This document shows positions 9,586-18,194 of a stretch of DNA of 64,000 nt, piece after piece (the stretch's first letter is position 1; every line of letters starts with the position of its first letter). A program made the translations under genes and the position numbers. The DNA is from Uliginosibacterium aquaticum (GTDB lineage Bacteria > Pseudomonadota > Gammaproteobacteria > Burkholderiales > Rhodocyclaceae). The stretch is from contig NZ_JABCSC020000003.1 in NCBI RefSeq assembly GCF_012972705.2, forward strand, positions 124,001 to 188,000, in the 5' to 3' direction. The notes below the pieces were generated by a model, which saw only the letters and a list, made by a program, of their open reading frames with translations, did no database searches and had not been told where the DNA came from.

Positions 9586-9591
9586 ATTGTA
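9586..9591 (-). promoter_or_regulatory. Candidate -10 element of the tol-pal operon
   Basis: TACAAT on the minus strand ends seven bases before the ybgC ATG, which predicts transcription from the start codon itself. No good -35 element is visible 16-18 bases upstream in the very GC-rich sequence, so this is tentative. The rest of the 141-base gap to dksA holds only GC-rich sequence and the dksA ribosome-binding site. Confidence 0.35.
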
Positions 9592-9720
9592 CCGCCCCGG
9601 ACCGCCGGGCCGGGACGGGCGGATCGCCCAAAACCGGCCGCCGGGCTGTGAAATGCCACGCCAGTCCGGCACAATGCCGGATTAAATTTGCAGTCGTATA
9701 ACTGATGGAGGAGTTTTTCC

Positions 9721-10128
9721 ATGGCTCTGACCGAAGCAGCACTGCTGAAAATGCCCGAGTCGGATTACATGAGCGCGGCGCAGCTGGGATTCTTCCGCGA
9801 GCGCCTGATCGCCATGCGCGACGAGTTGCAGCAGAAGGTCGACGAAACCGTTGAACACATGCGCGAGCAGGAAACCGTTGCCGATCCCGCAGACCGCGCT
9901 ACGGTGGAAGAAGAACACGCGCTCGAGTTGCGTACCCGCGATCGCGAACGCAAACTGCTCAAGAAGATTGAGCAGGCGTTGGCACGGATTGCCGACGAGT
10001 CTTATGGCTATTGTGAAGAGACGGGAGAACCGATTGGCTTGGCGCGCTTGCTGGCACGGCCGACGGCTACTCTCTCGGTAGAAGCGCAGGCGCGTCGCGA
10101 ACGCCTGCAGAAGATGTACGCAGACTGA
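9721..10128 (+). CDS. dksA: RNA polymerase-binding transcription factor DksA (one-cysteine type)
   Basis: Secondary-channel factor that, with ppGpp, adjusts promoter activity, notably of rRNA genes. The 135-residue protein has the coiled-coil tip DPADRAT with both aspartates and the alanine known to be essential in E. coli. In the zinc-finger region only the first of four cysteines remains: GYCEETGEPIG replaces CxxC and LSVEAQ replaces the second pair. This cysteine-poor form is known in alpha- and betaproteobacteria and needs no zinc. GGAGGAG lies 8 bases before the ATG. A terminator follows. Confidence 0.95.
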   Translation: MALTEAALLKMPESDYMSAAQLGFFRERLIAMRDELQQKVDETVEHMREQETVADPADRATVEEEHALELRTRDRERKLLKKIEQALARIADESYGYCEETGEPIGLARLLARPTATLSVEAQARRERLQKMYAD

Positions 10129-10138
10129 GCGCTGCGTG

Positions 10139-10178
10139 CAGCGGCCACCCTCACGGGAACGGCCGCTGTTGCGTTTTT
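10139..10178 (+). terminator. Rho-independent terminator after dksA
   Basis: Arms CAGCGGCC and GGCCGCTG with a 14-base loop, followed by TTGCGTTTTT. Confidence 0.65.
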
Positions 10179-10253
10179 GCGTGCAGCCTAGCCTGATGAA
10201 GGTGTTTCGCTGTGGCAGACTCCGTCTGCCGGCTGCACCGGGTGCAAGACAAG

Positions 10254-11435
10254 ATGGTGTTGACCTCTCTTTTCGGCAAGAAGCCCTCCGGCGGTGGCAA
10301 GTCCGCGGATGACTCGCGGCCCGGCAAATCTGACCGGGGCGATGTCACGACCTCGCTCGAATTCACCCATGTTGGTGATATCGGACGCTCGCTTGCGGCC
10401 GCAGCCGGCAAGATCCAGGTACTGGAAGTTTCGGTCGAGGATGTTGCAGCGATCGAGGAAGCGGCAGTCCTGTATGCCAATGCCAATGATTCCGGTGCCA
10501 AGGAGGTGCTGGAAGAGGCCCTGGATAGCGCCAGCAAGAGCTCTGATCGTCTCTGGCGGATGCTCTTCGATCTCTACCGCCTGATGGGCGATCGCCCGTC
10601 CTTTGAGGCACGCGGCGTCGTGTTCGCTGAGTTGTTCGAAAAATCTCCGCCGATCTGGGACGAGGCCACGCCCGTAGCCGTTGCTCCGGCCGCGCCCAAG
10701 GATGCGGCGCCGGCGGTGAATCTTTCCGGCAATCTTTCTGGCAATGCCCGTCCGCAGTTCGAGCAACTTGTGCGGATCGGCGCCAAAATGGGCAAGCTGC
10801 GCATCGACCTGTCACGTTTGCGCGGTGTCGACGAAGCCGGCGCGACGCTGCTCAGCGACACGCTGGACGCGTTGCGGCGGGCGAAGGTCAAGGTTGCACT
10901 GCTTGGCGCACGCCAGGCCTTCAGCTTGCTGGAGCCGCAACTCAAGGTGGGTGAGCCGCAGGGCCGGGTGTTCTGGCTGTGCGCGCTGGCCATGCTGCAA
11001 CAGTTGGGCGAGCAGGCTCCCTTTGAAGATATGGCCGTGAATTTCGCCGTTACCTTCGAGGAATCGCCCCCTTCCTGGGATCCGCCCGAGATCCTGCAGC
11101 CCAGCCCCACGGACACCGGTGGCATCACGCCCAAGGCTGAAGAAGGCCCGGTGCTGAAGGATGGCTTCGTGATGGACGGTGTGGTGGCCGGTGGCCAGCC
11201 CGAGGTGTTGCGCAAGCTTGCGGTATACGGCTCTGAACGCAATGCCATCGAGATTGATGCGAGCAAGCTCAAGCGTCTCGAGTTCGTCAGTGCCGGTGCG
11301 CTGTTCAATCAGCTCGCCACTTTCCAGACCCAGGGCAAGCTCAATGTGATCCATCATCCCAACGAGATGGTGGCGGCTTTGATGCGGGTGATGGGCATCG
11401 ATCAGGTTGCCCAGATCGAACACAAAAAATTCTAG
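10254..11435 (+). CDS. STAS-domain protein with duplicated helical module
   Basis: Conserved betaproteobacterial cytoplasmic protein of unknown role; 393 residues from the ATG at 10254, which begins MVLTSLFGKK. An STAS-like segment (KLRIDLSRLRGVDEAGATLL) lies around residues 175-235 and a second related one near the C-terminus (AIEIDASKLKRLEFVSAGAL). Between them a motif occurs twice: FEARGVVFAELFEKSPPIWD near residue 125 and FEDMAVNFAVTFEESPPSWD near residue 265. STAS domains usually mediate partner switching, but no kinase or phosphatase lies nearby. It stands alone between dksA and an AEC transporter. Confidence 0.75.
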   Translation: MVLTSLFGKKPSGGGKSADDSRPGKSDRGDVTTSLEFTHVGDIGRSLAAAAGKIQVLEVSVEDVAAIEEAAVLYANANDSGAKEVLEEALDSASKSSDRLWRMLFDLYRLMGDRPSFEARGVVFAELFEKSPPIWDEATPVAVAPAAPKDAAPAVNLSGNLSGNARPQFEQLVRIGAKMGKLRIDLSRLRGVDEAGATLLSDTLDALRRAKVKVALLGARQAFSLLEPQLKVGEPQGRVFWLCALAMLQQLGEQAPFEDMAVNFAVTFEESPPSWDPPEILQPSPTDTGGITPKAEEGPVLKDGFVMDGVVAGGQPEVLRKLAVYGSERNAIEIDASKLKRLEFVSAGALFNQLATFQTQGKLNVIHHPNEMVAALMRVMGIDQVAQIEHKKF

Positions 11436-11552
11436 AGCCACGCATCAGGCTACTGCGCGGACCGATCTCCGGCCTCCGGTGCTCAACGTACTCCCGTACG
11501 TTTCCGCTCCTCGGCCAGACCTCGACCCGCTCGCTACGCCTGCTGCATGACT

Positions 11553-11573
11553 CAGCCACCTGTCGGCTGAGTT
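11553..11573 (+). terminator. Small hairpin after the STAS gene
   Basis: Arms CTCAGCC and GGCTGAG around a 7-base loop in the gap between the STAS gene and the AEC transporter gene. No T run follows, so it is a weak terminator at best. Confidence 0.35.
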
Positions 11574-11612
11574 CGGGCGCAGAATGTGGCGGTCTCTTCT
11601 CCCTTCTCCGTC

Positions 11613-12488
11613 ATGATCGAGCGCATCGTCGCCATCCTCTTCCCGGTCTTCGTGATCCCGGCCATCGGCTATCTGGTGGCGCGGCAGCGCAAGCCGGATA
11701 TGGCGCAGACCAACCGCCTGATCGCCGATGTGTTTGTGCCGGCGCTGGTGTTTGGTGCCCTGGCAGATCGCAGCTTCCATATTGCCGAGTTTCGCTGGCT
11801 GGCGCTGGCGATGCTGCTGGTGACCATTGCTTGCGGCGCCCTGGGCTTCGCACTGGCGCGCGGGATGGGCGTGAGCCATCGGGTGCTGGTGCCGCCGATG
11901 ATGTTCTCGAACTCGGTGAATCTCGGCGTGCCGGTGGCGGTGCTGGCTTTCGGTGACCAGGCCTTGCAGCCGGCCATCGTGCTGTTCCTGATTTCCAGCC
12001 TGCTGCATTACTCCTACGGCCTGTGGCTGCTGGATCACCAGGCACGTATTTCGCAGATGTGGCGGGTGCCGTCGCTGCTGGCGATGATCGCCGGGCTGGT
12101 GGTGTCACTGGCGGGCATTCAGGTGTGGCAGCCGGCGGTGGTGGCGCTGCGCATGCTGGGCGATATCTGCATCCCGTTGATGCTGTTCTCGCTGGGCGTG
12201 CGCATGACCGACATTTCCTTCAAGGACTGGAGCGTCGGTGCGATTTCCGGGCTGCTGCGGCCGGCGGCAGGAATGCTCTTTTCCTGGGGTGTCGCGGATC
12301 TGCTGGGTCTGCAGGGCTTCGAGAAAGGCCTGCTGGTGATCTACGGCGCCCTGCCGCCGGCGGTCATGAATTACATCTTCGCCGAGCGCTATGACGCCGA
12401 GCCGGACCGGGTGGCGTCCATCGTTCTGTTGGGCAATCTGCTGAGCATTGCGGTACTGCCGGTGGCGCTGTATTTCGCTTTGCGCTAG
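11613..12488 (+). CDS. AEC-family permease (auxin efflux carrier type)
   Basis: Inner-membrane transporter of the AEC family, whose bacterial members move malonate, malate or other small carboxylates. The 291-residue protein shows about ten membrane segments in two inverted halves, starting IVAILFPVFVIPAIGYLVA, with a conserved SNSVNLGVP in the fourth/fifth helix region. I start at the ATG at 11613 as in homologues; a GTG nine codons upstream is also in frame. No Shine-Dalgarno is evident. Substrate cannot be assigned. Confidence 0.85.
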   Translation: MIERIVAILFPVFVIPAIGYLVARQRKPDMAQTNRLIADVFVPALVFGALADRSFHIAEFRWLALAMLLVTIACGALGFALARGMGVSHRVLVPPMMFSNSVNLGVPVAVLAFGDQALQPAIVLFLISSLLHYSYGLWLLDHQARISQMWRVPSLLAMIAGLVVSLAGIQVWQPAVVALRMLGDICIPLMLFSLGVRMTDISFKDWSVGAISGLLRPAAGMLFSWGVADLLGLQGFEKGLLVIYGALPPAVMNYIFAERYDAEPDRVASIVLLGNLLSIAVLPVALYFALR

Positions 12489-12548
12489 ACCGGCTGCTGC
12501 AATGTGACTGCGGCGCTTCGAGTGCAGCCCGCAGGTCGAGTGGTGTTC

Positions 12549-12575
12549 GTAGGAGCGGCCTCTGGCCGCTCCTAC
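12549..12575. repeat. Perfect REP palindrome between convergent genes
   Basis: Two 12-base arms, GTAGGAGCGGCC and its exact complement, flank a TCT loop. The GTAG head is the hallmark of REP elements; the GTAGGAGCGGC family is also seen at 33342. Located between the convergent AEC and hslR genes, it could act as a bidirectional terminator. Confidence 0.75.
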
Positions 12576-12583
12576 GAAAATCT

Positions 12584-12967
12584 TCAGCTGCGCCAGCGGT
12601 CCAGCGAACGCCGGTCGCGCTTGGTCGGGCGGCCGTGGATTTCGAGCGAGGGTTCGACGCGCAGATGGCGCGCCTCCGCGACCTTCTGCCGCGCGGCTTC
12701 ACTGGCTTCAGTTTCGCGATAGAGCTTGCGTGCCTCGGGAGCCGGGCCACGCTTTTCGGAGAGACCTTCGACGATCAGCTCCCAGTGCATGTCGCCGATC
12801 GTGACTTCGATGCGGTCGCCAAGCTTCACGTCCTTGGCCGGCTTCACGCGCATCCCGTTCACTTGCACCTTGCCGCCATCGACGGCGTCGGTCGCCAACG
12901 AGCGGGTCTTGAAGAAGCGCGCAGCCCATAGCCACTTGTCGACCCGGACTGCCGAAAGCTCAGCCAT
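12584..12967 (-). CDS. hslR: Ribosome-associated heat-shock protein Hsp15 (S4 domain)
   Basis: RNA-binding protein that frees stalled 50S subunits carrying peptidyl-tRNA. The 127-residue product has an N-terminal S4 domain (VRVDKWLWAARFFKTRSLA, residues 8-26) and a basic C-terminal tail ending TKRDRRSLDRWRS. It is the last gene of a minus-strand run with the VOC and GST genes and ends next to a REP palindrome. Confidence 0.9.
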   Translation of the reverse strand: MAELSAVRVDKWLWAARFFKTRSLATDAVDGGKVQVNGMRVKPAKDVKLGDRIEVTIGDMHWELIVEGLSEKRGPAPEARKLYRETEASEAARQKVAEARHLRVEPSLEIHGRPTKRDRRSLDRWRS

Positions 12968-12970
12968 GCT

Positions 12971-13369
12971 TCACTCGATCCAGAAGAAGGGATTGAAGGC
13001 CACTTCCCACAGGTGGCCGTCGGGGTCAGTGAAGTAGCCGGAGTGACCACCCCAGAACACGTCCTGCGCGGGCTTCACGATGCGTCCGCCGGCCGCTTCG
13101 GCTTCATTCAGCACCTGAGCGACGGCTTCTTTCGTGCGCACGTTGTGGGCCAGGGTGATGCCGCGAAAACCGCTGCCGGTTGCGTCGCAGCCCACATCTT
13201 CGGCCAGCGCCTCGCGGGCATAGAGCGAGAGCCACATTCCATGCAGCTGAAAGAAGGCAACGCTGTCCTGACTCTCGGGGCGCAGCGGGAAGCCCAGCGC
13301 CAGATAGAAGGCACGGGCACGGGCGAGATCATTTACGCCCAGGGTGACGAGCGAGAGGCGCGCCTCCAT
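12971..13369 (-). CDS. VOC-superfamily (glyoxalase/bleomycin-resistance-like) protein
   Basis: 132-residue vicinal-oxygen-chelate fold protein with two beta-alpha-beta-beta-beta modules, seen from LSLVTLGVNDLARARAFY at the N-terminus to GYFTDPDGHLWEVAFNP at the C-terminus. The family includes dioxygenases, isomerases and drug-binding proteins; the reaction here is unknown. The start overlaps the GST stop by one base (TAATG), so the two are co-translated. Confidence 0.87.
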   Translation of the reverse strand: MEARLSLVTLGVNDLARARAFYLALGFPLRPESQDSVAFFQLHGMWLSLYAREALAEDVGCDATGSGFRGITLAHNVRTKEAVAQVLNEAEAAGGRIVKPAQDVFWGGHSGYFTDPDGHLWEVAFNPFFWIE

Positions 13370-14007
13370 TACACGTCGTAATCCGGGATGACGGATGTTT
13401 CATCTGCCGCCGCTTCTTTCCATTCCTGCATGTGCGGGTGGGCCAGCATGGTTTGCAGATAATCCTGCGCTGCGCCGTGGAGGCGTACGTCATAGCTGTC
13501 GAAGCGGAAGCACACTGGAGCGAACATCATGTCAGCGATCGAATAACTGCCGAACAGGAAGCGGCCGTGGCTGCCATGCTGGGCGCGGCTCTCGTTCCAG
13601 ATCTGTTCGATGCGGCGGATGTCGGCGGCGAGCTCAGGACTATGGCTGGCGAGTGGTGCTGCGCGCCTGAGGTTCATCGGCATCTGGTTGCGCAGGGCCT
13701 GGAAGCCGCTGTGCATTTCGGCAGATACCGAGCGGGCAATAGCGCGCGCAGCGCCATCCAGCGGCCACAGCGGCGGGCTTTCTTCGGCCAGATACTCGGC
13801 AATTGCCAGCGAGTCCCAGACGGCAATGCCGCTGTCGATCAGGCAGGGGACCTTGCCTGACGGGCTCCAGCGCAGGATCTGGCTGTGCGTGTCGGGCTGG
13901 CGCAGCAGAATGCAGATTTCCTCGAAGGTGTGGCCGCTGGCCTTGAGCATCAGCCAGGCGCGTAGTGACCAGGAGGAGTAAGTCTTGTTGGCAATGATCA
14001 GTTTCAT
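13369..14007 (-). CDS. Glutathione S-transferase family protein
   Basis: 212-residue cytosolic GST. The thioredoxin-like N-terminal domain starts KLIIANKTYSSWSLRAWLML, with the serine pair in the position of catalytic Ser/Cys of bacterial GSTs. The GSH-binding loop is recognisable around GKVPCLIDSGIAVWDSLAIAEYL. The all-helical C-terminal domain follows. Likely detoxification or reductase role; substrate unknown. First gene of the GST-VOC-hslR run. Confidence 0.9.
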   Translation of the reverse strand: MKLIIANKTYSSWSLRAWLMLKASGHTFEEICILLRQPDTHSQILRWSPSGKVPCLIDSGIAVWDSLAIAEYLAEESPPLWPLDGAARAIARSVSAEMHSGFQALRNQMPMNLRRAAPLASHSPELAADIRRIEQIWNESRAQHGSHGRFLFGSYSIADMMFAPVCFRFDSYDVRLHGAAQDYLQTMLAHPHMQEWKEAAADETSVIPDYDV

Positions 14008-14093
14008 GGCATGACTTTCATGTGATCCATGATTATGGCATGCCCGAAGGGGCAGGTTTCAAGTGCCGTCGGATGTTCCCGGTTCCTCGTGGC

Positions 14094-16046
14094 TCAAGGC
14101 TCATCGCTCGACAGCGCCAGTTCTGGGCCACCAGAGGCCGGGACGCGCCCGAGACGGCTGCTCAGCGAAGCTGGCCGGCGCTCCAGCAAGGTGGCATAGA
14201 GCTCGGCGTTGGTCATCACCTTCTTCACGTAATCGCGGGTTTCGGTGAAGGGAATGGTTTCGGCATAGACCGCGCCTTCGAGCGGCCGCGTATCGCGCCA
14301 CTTGCGGGCACGGCCGGGGCCGGCGTTGTAGGCCGCCGAAGCCAGCACCGGGTGATTGCTGAGCGAATCAAGCACATGGCGTAGATAGGCGCTGCCGAGC
14401 TTCACATTGGTGTCGATGCGGGTCAGCCAGCCCGGTTCGTAGTCTTTCCAGCCCTGCTTGCCGGCGATCCACTTACCGGTGGCAGGCATCACCTGCATCA
14501 GGCCCTGGGCGCCGACCCCGGAGCGGGCAACCGGCTGGAAGCGGCTTTCCTGTCGCACCAGACCGAACACCCAGGCTAGATCCAGCTGCTGCGTCTGCGC
14601 TTCACGCGAGAAAACGTCGTAGTAGGGGGCGAGATAGCGCAGCCCGAAATCGTGTTCATTGCGGGTGCGCTCGGCGGTATTGATGGCGCGGTCATACAGG
14701 CCGAGGCGGCGGGCATGCTCGGCGGCGGCAAGCAGGTAACGGTCGTCCGCACCGCGGATGCCCCAGTTCCATTCGCGCATGCCTTCGGTGCGCATTTCGA
14801 GTCGGTAAAGCGCTTCGGCGCGGCGGAAGTCGCCGCTCTGCTGGACGCGGCCGAGCTCCTGGGTCGTGATCGGTGCGCTGGCGCTGGGCCATTGGTAACT
14901 GCGGCCAAGGGCTTCGGTGGACAGGATGCCGTAGAAGCTGGCGCTGTCGGCGTTGCGCAGGAAGTATTGCTGGGCCTCTTGCGGCCTATTCTGGGCCTGT
15001 AGGGCGCGGCCATACCAGTAGCTCCAGTCGGCCGCATCGCGTTGCTCGCCCGGCATGGCTTCGATGGCCTGACGTACGCCGGCCCAGTTGCCGCTGCGCA
15101 GATTGGCACGCACGCGCCAGGCGCGTTGCTCCGGCACCATGCTGGTGGCCTGGGCCTGTGTGAACCAGGCACTGGCCTCGGGCAGGTGGCTCTGGGCGGC
15201 CAGCCAGGCAAGCTGGCCCCAGGCATAGGCGCGTTCTTCGTCGCGGAAGCCCTTGTCAGCCAGGTCCTGCCAGATCGACGCTGCCTCGCGCACATTGCTG
15301 CGGGCCTGGCGCGCGATGGCGGCTAGAACCATTTCGCGACCGGCGCGGCCTTGCGGATTGCGTGCAGCGGGTGAGGCCAGGAAGCGGGCCGGGCTGTCGA
15401 GGGCCAGAGTGAGGCTGCTGCCGGCTGGTTGCTGGCTTTCCGGCAGGAGGTTGAGGACATTCCGGGCAGCAGGGAAACGCTTGCCTTCAACCAGGCGGCG
15501 GAAGCGTTGCCACACCTCCTCGTTGCCCAGGCGACCCAGCAGCACGAGTTCCTGCAGGGGCTGAATGCAGCTGTCTGGTACATCCAACAGGCTCAGCCAT
15601 TGGGCTTCAAGGGCGGCCCGCGCCGCGTCGGCGGCTGGCCCGCCGGACTGGATCGCGTAGCATTGCGCGCCCTGATCGGGCTGCATCAGCAGGCCGTACT
15701 CGGCATCCATCTCGCTCCAGCGCTTTTCGAAGCCGAGGCGGCGCACCCATTCATTGCGCAGCTTTTCGGCCAGCCAGCTGCCGCTGTTGCTGCGCAGGAA
15801 GGCGCTGACGGCGCCTGCTGGCACCGCTTCGGTGAGGCGGGCAATCCGGTTGCTGAGCAGCCAGTACTGCACATAGGGCTCCAGCGTGTGGCTGGATGGC
15901 TGGTCAGCGAGCTTGCTGAGGGCTGCGGCATCACCCCGTGTGGCGGCATCCCGTGCGGCCAGGATGCGTGCGTCGCCCGTTTCGGCCGAAGAGGCTCCAC
16001 TCAAGCCGCTCAATACCAGCCAGGCCACGCACAATCTGTACTTCAT
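14094..16046 (-). CDS. slt: Soluble lytic murein transglycosylase (Slt70-like)
   Basis: Periplasmic lytic transglycosylase that cleaves peptidoglycan to 1,6-anhydro-muropeptides. The 650-residue protein has a signal peptide (MKYRLCVAWLVLSGLSGASS), a long alpha-superhelical doughnut region and a C-terminal SLT catalytic domain with the catalytic glutamate in RQESRFQPVARSGVGAQGLM and the AYNAGPGRARKW motif. I chose the ATG at 16046, where the signal peptide begins; the frame stays open 60 codons upstream into the divergent gene. Divergent from the 5-FTHF cyclo-ligase gene with a 68-base gap. Confidence 0.93.
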   Translation of the reverse strand: MKYRLCVAWLVLSGLSGASSAETGDARILAARDAATRGDAAALSKLADQPSSHTLEPYVQYWLLSNRIARLTEAVPAGAVSAFLRSNSGSWLAEKLRNEWVRRLGFEKRWSEMDAEYGLLMQPDQGAQCYAIQSGGPAADAARAALEAQWLSLLDVPDSCIQPLQELVLLGRLGNEEVWQRFRRLVEGKRFPAARNVLNLLPESQQPAGSSLTLALDSPARFLASPAARNPQGRAGREMVLAAIARQARSNVREAASIWQDLADKGFRDEERAYAWGQLAWLAAQSHLPEASAWFTQAQATSMVPEQRAWRVRANLRSGNWAGVRQAIEAMPGEQRDAADWSYWYGRALQAQNRPQEAQQYFLRNADSASFYGILSTEALGRSYQWPSASAPITTQELGRVQQSGDFRRAEALYRLEMRTEGMREWNWGIRGADDRYLLAAAEHARRLGLYDRAINTAERTRNEHDFGLRYLAPYYDVFSREAQTQQLDLAWVFGLVRQESRFQPVARSGVGAQGLMQVMPATGKWIAGKQGWKDYEPGWLTRIDTNVKLGSAYLRHVLDSLSNHPVLASAAYNAGPGRARKWRDTRPLEGAVYAETIPFTETRDYVKKVMTNAELYATLLERRPASLSSRLGRVPASGGPELALSSDEP

Positions 16047-16114
16047 CACGTAACATCCCCTGCAGCCGGATCGCATGCTGCGACCCTCAACCAACTTAGA
16101 AAGCCGCATGTTAC

Positions 16115-16693
16115 GTGAGTTCCGCCGCCCTTGACCGCCGCGCCCTGCGCGAAGCCCTGATAGCCGAACGCGAAACGCAAGCGCCGATGTTGCGCCTGCA
16201 GCTGACCCACGCCTTGCTCCCGCCATTAGGGGACTTGCTGGATCGCCTTGAGCCGAGCGTGCTGGGTTTCTGCTGGCCTTATCGTGGCGAGCCCGATTTG
16301 CGTGAATTCCTCAGCCTGTGGCGCGCCCAGGGGCGTGGTCGTGAGTTGGCCCTGCCGGTGGTGCATGAGCAGGCGGCGAGTATGGCCTTCCATGCCTGGC
16401 GCCCCGGCGTGCCAATGGCGCCAGACCGCTTCGGCATTCCCGCCCCGCAAGGCACGGTCATCCTGCATCCGGATGTGCTGATCGTGCCAGTAAATGGCTT
16501 CGATGCACGCGGCTACCGCATTGGTTACGGCGGCGGTTTCTTCGACCGCACCCTCGCCGCGCTGCAGCCGAAGCCGGTCACTGTTGGCGTGGGTTTTGAA
16601 ATCGCCCGCCTTGAAGACGTGCAGCCGGAGCCGCACGACGTGCCGTTGGACTGGATCCTGACCGAGGATGGAATCGTGGTGAGCCCGCAATGA
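16115..16693 (+). CDS. 5-formyltetrahydrofolate cyclo-ligase
   Basis: Converts 5-formyl-THF with ATP to 5,10-methenyl-THF, recycling a folate that inhibits other enzymes. The 192-residue protein has the family signature YRIGYGGGFFDRTLA (substrate/ATP site) around residue 133 and an N-terminal basic helix with DRRALREALIAER. The start is probably the GTG at 16115. Its stop overlaps the next start as ATGA, coupling it to a truncated haemoglobin gene. Confidence 0.92.
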   Translation: MSSAALDRRALREALIAERETQAPMLRLQLTHALLPPLGDLLDRLEPSVLGFCWPYRGEPDLREFLSLWRAQGRGRELALPVVHEQAASMAFHAWRPGVPMAPDRFGIPAPQGTVILHPDVLIVPVNGFDARGYRIGYGGGFFDRTLAALQPKPVTVGVGFEIARLEDVQPEPHDVPLDWILTEDGIVVSPQ

Positions 16694-17079
16694 ATATCGA
16701 GCAAACTTCTTACGACGTCTTCGGCGGCGAACCGGTGATCCGCCGTTTGGTGGATCGTTTCTACGATCTGATGGACGCTTTGCCCGAGGCTTACGTGATC
16801 CGCAAGATCCATCAGGACGATCTCGCCAGTGCGCGCCAGAAGCTCTTCGAGTATTTCTGCGGCTGGCTCGGCGGGCCTGCGCTGTATGAGGCGAAGTATG
16901 GCCATCCGCGGATGCGCGCGCGACACATGCCTTTTGCCATCGGTGAGGCTGAGCGCGATGCCTGGCTGCTGTGCATGGCGCAGGCCTTTGATGAGGTGCT
17001 GCCGCCTGGCGAGCCGCGCGATGCGTTCTGGCAAAGGGTGGTGGGGCTGGCTGACTGGATGCGTAACCGGGAAGGCTGA
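16690..17079 (+). CDS. Group II truncated haemoglobin
   Basis: Haem protein of the trHbO group, linked with O2/NO chemistry. The 129-residue product has the YDVFGGEPVIRRLVDRFYDLM start, the distal tyrosine region, the proximal histidine in HPRMRARHMPF, and the conserved Trp in RDAWLLCM. Translational coupling to the folate gene by ATGA is seen; a functional connection between the two is not known. Confidence 0.92.
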   Translation: MNIEQTSYDVFGGEPVIRRLVDRFYDLMDALPEAYVIRKIHQDDLASARQKLFEYFCGWLGGPALYEAKYGHPRMRARHMPFAIGEAERDAWLLCMAQAFDEVLPPGEPRDAFWQRVVGLADWMRNREG

Positions 17080-17183
17080 ATGGCTTCCTGAATGATGGAC
17101 ATGTGTAAACGCGGCTGGCGGCTGTGGCCTCGTGCGGGGGATAATCCCGCCCTGTTCATCGCATTTCCCCGGAAGTTAGCCCC

Positions 17184-17864
17184 ATGTCTGCTCCCCGCGC
17201 CGTCGTCCTGCTCTCCGGCGGACTCGATTCCGCCACCTGCCTCGCCATTGCTCGTGCCGAGGGTTTCGAAACCTACGCCCTGTCGGTGGCTTATGGTCAG
17301 CGCCATGCCGCCGAGCTGGCCGCCGCCGAGCGTGTGGCCGCCGCACTGGGCGCCAAAGAACATCGTGTGGGACATGTGGATCTGGGGCAGTTCGGCGGTT
17401 CGGCCCTGACCGATGCGAGCATCGAGGTGCCGACCTCGGGCGTGGAAGCCGGCGGTATTCCGGTGACTTACGTGCCGGCGCGCAATACCGTGATGCTCTC
17501 GCTGGCCCTGGGTTGGGCCGAGGTGCTGAAGGCCAATGCGATCTTCGTGGGCGTGAATGCGGTGGATTACTCCGGTTATCCGGATTGCCGCCCCGAATTC
17601 ATTGCCGCTTTCGAGAAGATGGCCAACCTGGCCACCAAGACTGGCGTCGAGGGCCTCAAGCTTTCCATCCACGCGCCGCTGATCTCGCTCTCCAAGGCCC
17701 AGATCGTGCAGCGTGGCACCGCGCTGGGCGTGGATTACGGCATGACCGTCTCCTGCTACAAAGCCGATGACGACGGCCGCGCCTGTGGCCAGTGCGACGC
17801 TTGTCGCCTGCGCCGCGCCGGCTTCGAGGCGGCCGGGCTCGTTGATCCGACGCGCTACGCCTGA
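17184..17864 (+). CDS. queC: 7-cyano-7-deazaguanine synthase
   Basis: ATP-dependent enzyme that turns 7-carboxy-7-deazaguanine and ammonia into preQ0. The 226-residue protein has the PP-loop [14 protein letters not shown] at residue 8 and a zinc site in the C-terminus ([20 protein letters not shown]). It stands alone, 13 kb from queE on the opposite strand. The 104-base leader contains a GATAAT hexamer but no good -35; I see no preQ1 riboswitch. Confidence 0.95.
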   Translation: MSAPRAVVLLSGGLDSATCLAIARAEGFETYALSVAYGQRHAAELAAAERVAAALGAKEHRVGHVDLGQFGGSALTDASIEVPTSGVEAGGIPVTYVPARNTVMLSLALGWAEVLKANAIFVGVNAVDYSGYPDCRPEFIAAFEKMANLATKTGVEGLKLSIHAPLISLSKAQIVQRGTALGVDYGMTVSCYKADDDGRACGQCDACRLRRAGFEAAGLVDPTRYA

Positions 17865-17888
17865 GCGTTGCCCGCAAGGGGCTGAGTT

Positions 17889-18194
17889 TTACAGACGAGG
17901 CAGGCCTGGCGCCGGAAGCCGGGGCACAGGCGGCAGCGGCAGGCTGTTGCGGTTGCGCTCGTTGTCCTGAGAGCGCTGGCGAGTGGCTTCGTGTTCGCGC
18001 CGGAAGCGGTCGGAGTAGGGGGTGCAGTAAGGGTCGAAGCGCGGGTCACAGCAGTAGCGCCGACCGAAATCGTCCACGCAGCAGCCGAAGGCGTCGCAAT
18101 GCTCCAGCGGGCGTGGCGCCTCGCGTCGTTCGCCAGGCTCGGTGGCGCAGGCAGCCAGAAGCAGGGCCAGGAGGCCTGATTGCCAGCCGTTCAT
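17889..18194 (-). CDS. Small cysteine-rich lipoprotein, unknown
   Basis: 101-residue product beginning with a short lipoprotein signal (MNGWQSGLLALLLAAC) and followed by a cluster of cysteines, CDAFGCC and YCCDPRFDPYC, then an Arg/Asn/Pro-rich tail. The ATG at 18194 overlaps the ychJ stop (ATGA). The cysteine pattern suggests disulfides or metal binding in the periplasm. I do not recognise the family. Third gene of a minus-strand operon with ychJ and an anchored hypothetical protein. Confidence 0.6.
   Translation of the reverse strand: MNGWQSGLLALLLAACATEPGERREAPRPLEHCDAFGCCVDDFGRRYCCDPRFDPYCTPYSDRFRREHEATRQRSQDNERNRNSLPLPPVPRLPAPGLPRL

Noticed and set aside
17080-17183. preQ1 riboswitch before queC
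   Set aside because: No H-type pseudoknot with the expected A-rich tail could be drawn, and queC has an ordinary short leader.
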